NCBI GenBank assembly: GCA_947303105.1
Contig: CAMYXQ010000025.1
Location: forward strand, 1 to 9,722
Origin: an uncultured Caryophanales bacterium
GTDB lineage: Bacteria; Bacillota_I; Bacilli_A; RFN20; CAG-826
Direction: 5' to 3'
DNA: 9,722 bases
This document shows positions 6,201-9,722 of this stretch, piece after piece. The notes under the pieces were generated by a model that saw nothing but the letters and a program-made list of their open reading frames with translations, was not told where the DNA came from and ran no database searches. Each line of letters starts with the position of its first letter. Positions within the stretch are counted from its first letter, which is position 1. Made by a program: the position numbers and the translations under genes.

Positions 6201-9200
6201 TTATAGTCCGAACTTCTTGATCGCGGCGAAGCGGCTCTTGGCGTATTCTTCGCACTTGGTGAGGAGTTTTTCGGACTCGGCCGGATTGACGACCGGGAGC
6301 TGCGAGAAGCGGGTCTCGTGCATGAGGAAGTCACGGAACTTGCTCCAGTCGGGTTCCTTGCAGTCGATCTCAAGTCCCGGCTTGCCTTCCTTAACCTTGC
6401 GCGGGTCATAACGGAAGGTGGTGAAGTAACCGCATTCGACCGCGTCTCTCTCTTCCTTGATCGAGTTGGAGAGACCGCCCTTGATGCCGTGGTTGACGCA
6501 GGGGCAGTAGCAGATGATAAGGGACGGGCCGTCATAGGATTCGGCCTCTTTGAAGGCCTGGATGGCTTTCATCGGATTGGCGCCCAAAGCGATCTGAGCG
6601 ACATAGACATGGCCATAGGCCATCGCCATGAGGGCGAGGTTCTTCTTCGCTTCTTTCTTGCCGGAAGCGGTGAACTTGTTGATCGAACCGGTCTGGCTCG
6701 ATTTGGAAGCCTGACCGCCGGTGTTGGAATAGAGCTCGGTGTCGAGGACCATGACGTTGATGTCGGCCTCGTTGGCGATGACGTGATCGAGGCCGCCGTA
6801 GCCAATGTCGTAGGCCCAGCCGTCGCCACCGACGATCCAGACGGACTTATCGATGAGGTCGCGTTCGTAGACAAGGAGTTCCTTGACCGCTTCGTCTTTC
6901 GACGCCTTGACCGCTTCAATGAGCGGTTTGACGATCTGGCGGATGTAATCGCGTTCTTTGACGTGGGCGAGATAATCCGCGGCAAGGGCTTTGAGTTCGC
7001 CTTCCACCGCTTCGCTTTCGACCGCAGCCTGGAGGATGCGGCAGACGTTCGCGAGTTTGTAGTCGGTGGCAAGGCGCATGCCGAAGCCATATTCGGCGTT
7101 GTCTTCGAACAAGGAGTTCGCCCAAGCCGGACCATTGCCGTTTTCGTCGCGGACGAACGGGGTGAGCGGAGTGGAACCGCAGTAGATGGAAGAGCAACCG
7201 GTCGCGTTGGCGACGAGCATGTCTTTGCCGAATAACTGCGAGAGCAAGCGATAATACGGGGTTTCTCCGCAGCCGGCGCACGCGCCGCTGACTTCCATGT
7301 ACGGCATGAGGAATCCGGCGCCCTTCACCGTGGTGATCGGGAACTTGTCGGCTTTATAGACGGTATGCTTGTAAAGATAATCGGCGCCTTCTTCCTGACG
7401 GAACTGGCTCTTGGCTTCGACCATCTTAAGCGCGAAGTGATCGTTGCCAAGGCGCTTCGCGGTGCCATTGGCCATACATTCGGCGACGCAGAGGCCGCAA
7501 CCGACGCAATTCTTGGTCGAAACCTGGATGCGGTACTTAAGACCTTTGACGGTCGGACCCATCGCGTCTTTGAGGCCTTCTTTGACGACTTCCGGCGCAT
7601 TCTCGACTTCTTTCTCATCGAGTAAGAACGGACGGATGGTCGCGTGCGGGCAGACAAAGGCGCACTGGTTGCACTGGATGCAGTAGGCGGGATTCCACTC
7701 CGGAACCATCGCGGCGATTTCGCGCTTGTCGTTGAAGGTCGCGTTCGGTTCCATCGTGCCATCGAGGAGTTCGTGGCTGCGGAAGGTGCTGGTCGGGATA
7801 TCATCGCCATTCAAATCGGCCATGACATTGTAGTAGTCATCGAAGTAATCGTTGCCAGTCTCGCTCTTTCTGCGGGCGATCGGGAGTTCGATCCATTTTG
7901 GATCGACTTTGATTTCGCGGAGGCCGGAAGCGCCGCCATCGATCGCTTTGTAGTTGAGTTCGACGATGGCTTGGCCTTTCTTGGCATAGCTCTTCTCGGC
8001 GAACTTCTTCATCCACTTCTGGGCTTCTTCGTACGGCATGATCTGCTCATTGAGTTTGAAGAAGGAGGCCTGAAGGACGGTGTTGGTGCGACGGCCAAGG
8101 CCGATTTCCTCGGCGATCTTGTTGGCGTCGATGACGTAGAACTTCGCTTTGCGTTCCGCTAAGAGGTGTTTCATGCGGTTCGGCATCGAGCGGACGAGGG
8201 TTTCGTCATCCATATCGGTGTTGAGCAAGAAGGTGCCACCAACCTTAAGGTTGTTGATGATGTCGAAGCGGAAAATGTAGGTATCCAAGGAGCAGGAGAT
8301 GAAATCGGCGTCCTTGACGTAGTATTCGCTGTGGATCGGGTTCTTGCCGAAACGGAGGTGCGAACGGGTCACGCCACCGGATTTGCGGCTGTCATATTGG
8401 AAATAGGCCTGCGCGTACTGATGGGTGGCGTCGCCGATGATCTTGATCGAGCTCTTGTTGGCGGACACGGTGCCATCGCTGCCTAAACCATAGAACAAGC
8501 AGGAGGTGTAATCGTGCTCAATCTGGAACGATTCATCCGGATCAATGGAGAGATGGGTCACATCGTCCTTGATGCCGATGGTGAAGGAATGGAAGCGTTC
8601 TTCCTTGTCGAGGAAGTCATAGACGGCCTTGATGTCTTTCGGCTGGGTATCTTTGCTGGATAAACCGTAACGGCCGCCGAGCACTTCGATATCCTTGCGG
8701 CCGACCTGAGAAAGGGCGACGAGGACATCCAAGTAGAGCGGTTCGCCTTCGGCGCCGTCTTCTTTGGTGCGATCGAGGACCGCGACTTTCTTGACGGACT
8801 TCGGGATGGCGTTGGAGAGGAGTTCTGCGCTGAAAGGACGATAGAGGTGGACTTTGACCAAGCCGACCTTCTCGCCGCGACGGAGGAGCTCATCCACCAC
8901 TTCGCCGGCGGTTTCGGTCACCGAACCCATCGCGATGATGACTTTGGTGGCATTCGGATCGCCGTAGTAAACGAACGGGGCGTATTCGCGGCCGGTGAGG
9001 CGGCTCGCTTCTTTGAGGTATTTCTCAACGTAGCCGATGACGGCGGCGTGCTCGAGGTTCTGGGCTTCGCGGGTCTGGAAGTAGATATCGTCGTTTTCCG
9101 CGCCGCCGCGGGTAACCGCGTGGGTATGCGGGTTAAGGGCACGGGCTCTGAATGCTTCGACCTTTTCCATCGGAAGGATCTTCTTCCATTCTTCCGGATC

Positions 9201-9722
9201 GACGAATTCGACGTTCTGGACTTCGTGGGAGGTGCGGAAACCATCGAAGAAGTGAATGACGGGCAACGAGGAATCGATGGCCACCAAGTGGGCGACAGGG
9301 GCCAAATCGGCGATTTCCTGGACGGAACCGCTGCAGAGCATCGTCGCGCCGGTCTGACGGCAGGCATAGATATCCTGATGATCGCCGAAGATCGAGAGGG
9401 CGCGGGTGGCTAAGCTACGGGCGGACACGTGAAGGACGGCCGGGAGCAATTCGCCAACCCATTTATAGATATTGGGGATCATGAGAAGCAAACCTTGCGA
9501 GGCGGTATAGGTCGTCGCAAGAGCGCCGCCTTGAAGGGCGCCGTGGACGGCACCGGACGCGCCGGCTTCGCTTTGCATCTCCATGACTTTGACCGTGGAG
9601 CCAAAGAAGTTCTTTTGACCCTTGGAGGCCATGACATCCACGAGTTCCGCCATCGGGGAGGACGGGGTGATCGGGAAGATGGAGGCGACTTCAGAGAAGT
9701 AATAAGATTCCTGACCAGCCGC
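6201..9722 (-). CDS. nifJ: Pyruvate:ferredoxin (flavodoxin) oxidoreductase, nearly complete
   Basis: This single-chain enzyme oxidises pyruvate with CoA to acetyl-CoA and CO2 and reduces ferredoxin or flavodoxin; it is central to anaerobic fermentation in the cytoplasm. The frame is open to base 9722 and starts outside the window: 23 codons ending FPITPSSP precede the internal Met at 9653, so only about 10 residues are missing. Numbering from that Met, the pyruvate/TPP domain holds MQSEAGASGAVHGAL (26-40). GLGSDGTV (389-396) begins the gamma-type domain. Two ferredoxin clusters are bound by Cys658/661/664/668 and Cys716/719/722/726. The proximal cluster is bound by Cys792, Cys795, Cys820 and Cys1052. 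The TPP loop is GDGWAYDIGYGG (943-954) with NTGG at 977-980. The length matches the usual 1170-1200 and lacks the extra C-terminal domain of the Desulfovibrio africanus enzyme. Extra cysteines sit near the proximal cluster (825, 1048, 1050). The gene is also called por. It ends in its own terminator and looks monocistronic at this end. Confidence 0.97.
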   Translation of the reverse strand, partial: AAGQESYYFSEVASIFPITPSSPMAELVDVMASKGQKNFFGSTVKVMEMQSEAGASGAVHGALQGGALATTYTASQGLLLMIPNIYKWVGELLPAVLHVSARSLATRALSIFGDHQDIYACRQTGATMLCSGSVQEIADLAPVAHLVAIDSSLPVIHFFDGFRTSHEVQNVEFVDPEEWKKILPMEKVEAFRARALNPHTHAVTRGGAENDDIYFQTREAQNLEHAAVIGYVEKYLKEASRLTGREYAPFVYYGDPNATKVIIAMGSVTETAGEVVDELLRRGEKVGLVKVHLYRPFSAELLSNAIPKSVKKVAVLDRTKEDGAEGEPLYLDVLVALSQVGRKDIEVLGGRYGLSSKDTQPKDIKAVYDFLDKEERFHSFTIGIKDDVTHLSIDPDESFQIEHDYTSCLFYGLGSDGTVSANKSSIKIIGDATHQYAQAYFQYDSRKSGGVTRSHLRFGKNPIHSEYYVKDADFISCSLDTYIFRFDIINNLKVGGTFLLNTDMDDETLVRSMPNRMKHLLAERKAKFYVIDANKIAEEIGLGRRTNTVLQASFFKLNEQIMPYEEAQKWMKKFAEKSYAKKGQAIVELNYKAIDGGASGLREIKVDPKWIELPIARRKSETGNDYFDDYYNVMADLNGDDIPTSTFRSHELLDGTMEPNATFNDKREIAAMVPEWNPAYCIQCNQCAFVCPHATIRPFLLDEKEVENAPEVVKEGLKDAMGPTVKGLKYRIQVSTKNCVGCGLCVAECMANGTAKRLGNDHFALKMVEAKSQFRQEEGADYLYKHTVYKADKFPITTVKGAGFLMPYMEVSGACAGCGETPYYRLLSQLFGKDMLVANATGCSSIYCGSTPLTPFVRDENGNGPAWANSLFEDNAEYGFGMRLATDYKLANVCRILQAAVESEAVEGELKALAADYLAHVKERDYIRQIVKPLIEAVKASKDEAVKELLVYERDLIDKSVWIVGGDGWAYDIGYGGLDHVIANEADINVMVLDTELYSNTGGQASKSSQTGSINKFTASGKKEAKKNLALMAMAYGHVYVAQIALGANPMKAIQAFKEAESYDGPSLIICYCPCVNHGIKGGLSNSIKEERDAVECGYFTTFRYDPRKVKEGKPGLEIDCKEPDWSKFRDFLMHETRFSQLPVVNPAESEKLLTKCEEYAKSRFAAIKKFGL

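Noticed and set aside
6318..7235. A 305-residue plus-strand reading frame
   Set aside because: It lies wholly opposite the conserved oxidoreductase coding region and shows no domain; long antisense frames are common where third positions are GC-rich.
1..9722. Mollicute-type code with TGA as tryptophan
   Set aside because: Tryptophans in all genes are TGG, and TGA serves as the stop of uvrA, lgt and the Fic-family gene at the expected family ends.
1..9722. CRISPR arrays, insertion sequences or large repeats
   Set aside because: No regularly spaced repeat, transposase or long inverted repeat was seen on reading the window.

Overview
The window is a compact bacterial housekeeping region of moderately high GC. 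All four protein genes lie on the minus strand and one tRNA lies on the plus strand. The genes use the standard code: tryptophan is TGG, and TGA ends uvrA, lgt and the Fic-family gene. Strong AAAGGAG/GGAGGT ribosome sites, a one-gene pyruvate:ferredoxin oxidoreductase, and lgt directly followed by a thioredoxin-reductase-like gene (the usual Bacillota order) suggest an anaerobic, probably gut-associated member of the Bacillota, perhaps a Bacilli/Erysipelotrichia-type lineage. The phylum is an inference; no rRNA is present to confirm it.

Layout. Bases 1-235 hold the first 78 codons of a thioredoxin-reductase-like flavoprotein (minus, cut by the window edge). Bases 222-2027 hold lgt, encoding a prolipoprotein diacylglyceryl transferase about twice the usual length. 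Bases 2024-4867 hold uvrA. These three overlap (4 bases uvrA/lgt, 14 bases lgt/trxB) and look like one translationally coupled operon transcribed uvrA-lgt-trxB. The 134-base gap 4868-5001 carries back-to-back promoters, one for uvrA and one for tRNA-Pro(GGG) at 5002-5078. The tRNA ends in a strong intrinsic terminator at 5090-5118, which overlaps the last codons of a convergent Fic-family gene (5098-6072) with an altered active-site motif. The gap 6073-6200 holds the Fic gene's ribosome site and the terminator of the gene upstream of it. Bases 6201-9722 hold an almost complete pyruvate:ferredoxin oxidoreductase gene whose first few codons lie outside the window. No gene-free stretch exceeds 300 bases.

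How the genes work together. UvrA (nucleotide excision repair), Lgt (lipoprotein lipidation) and TrxB (thiol redox) are unrelated housekeeping functions that share a transcript. The oxidoreductase makes acetyl-CoA and reduced ferredoxin from pyruvate in fermentation and appears to be its own transcription unit. The Fic-family gene has its own ribosome site and may be a separate, less conserved insertion beside the tRNA.

I found no mobile element, CRISPR array, toxin-antitoxin pair or clearly new multi-gene system. The best leads are modest: the doubly extended Lgt with a leucine at the usual catalytic-loop histidine, the Fic protein lacking two hallmark active-site residues, and an apparently leaderless uvrA start.
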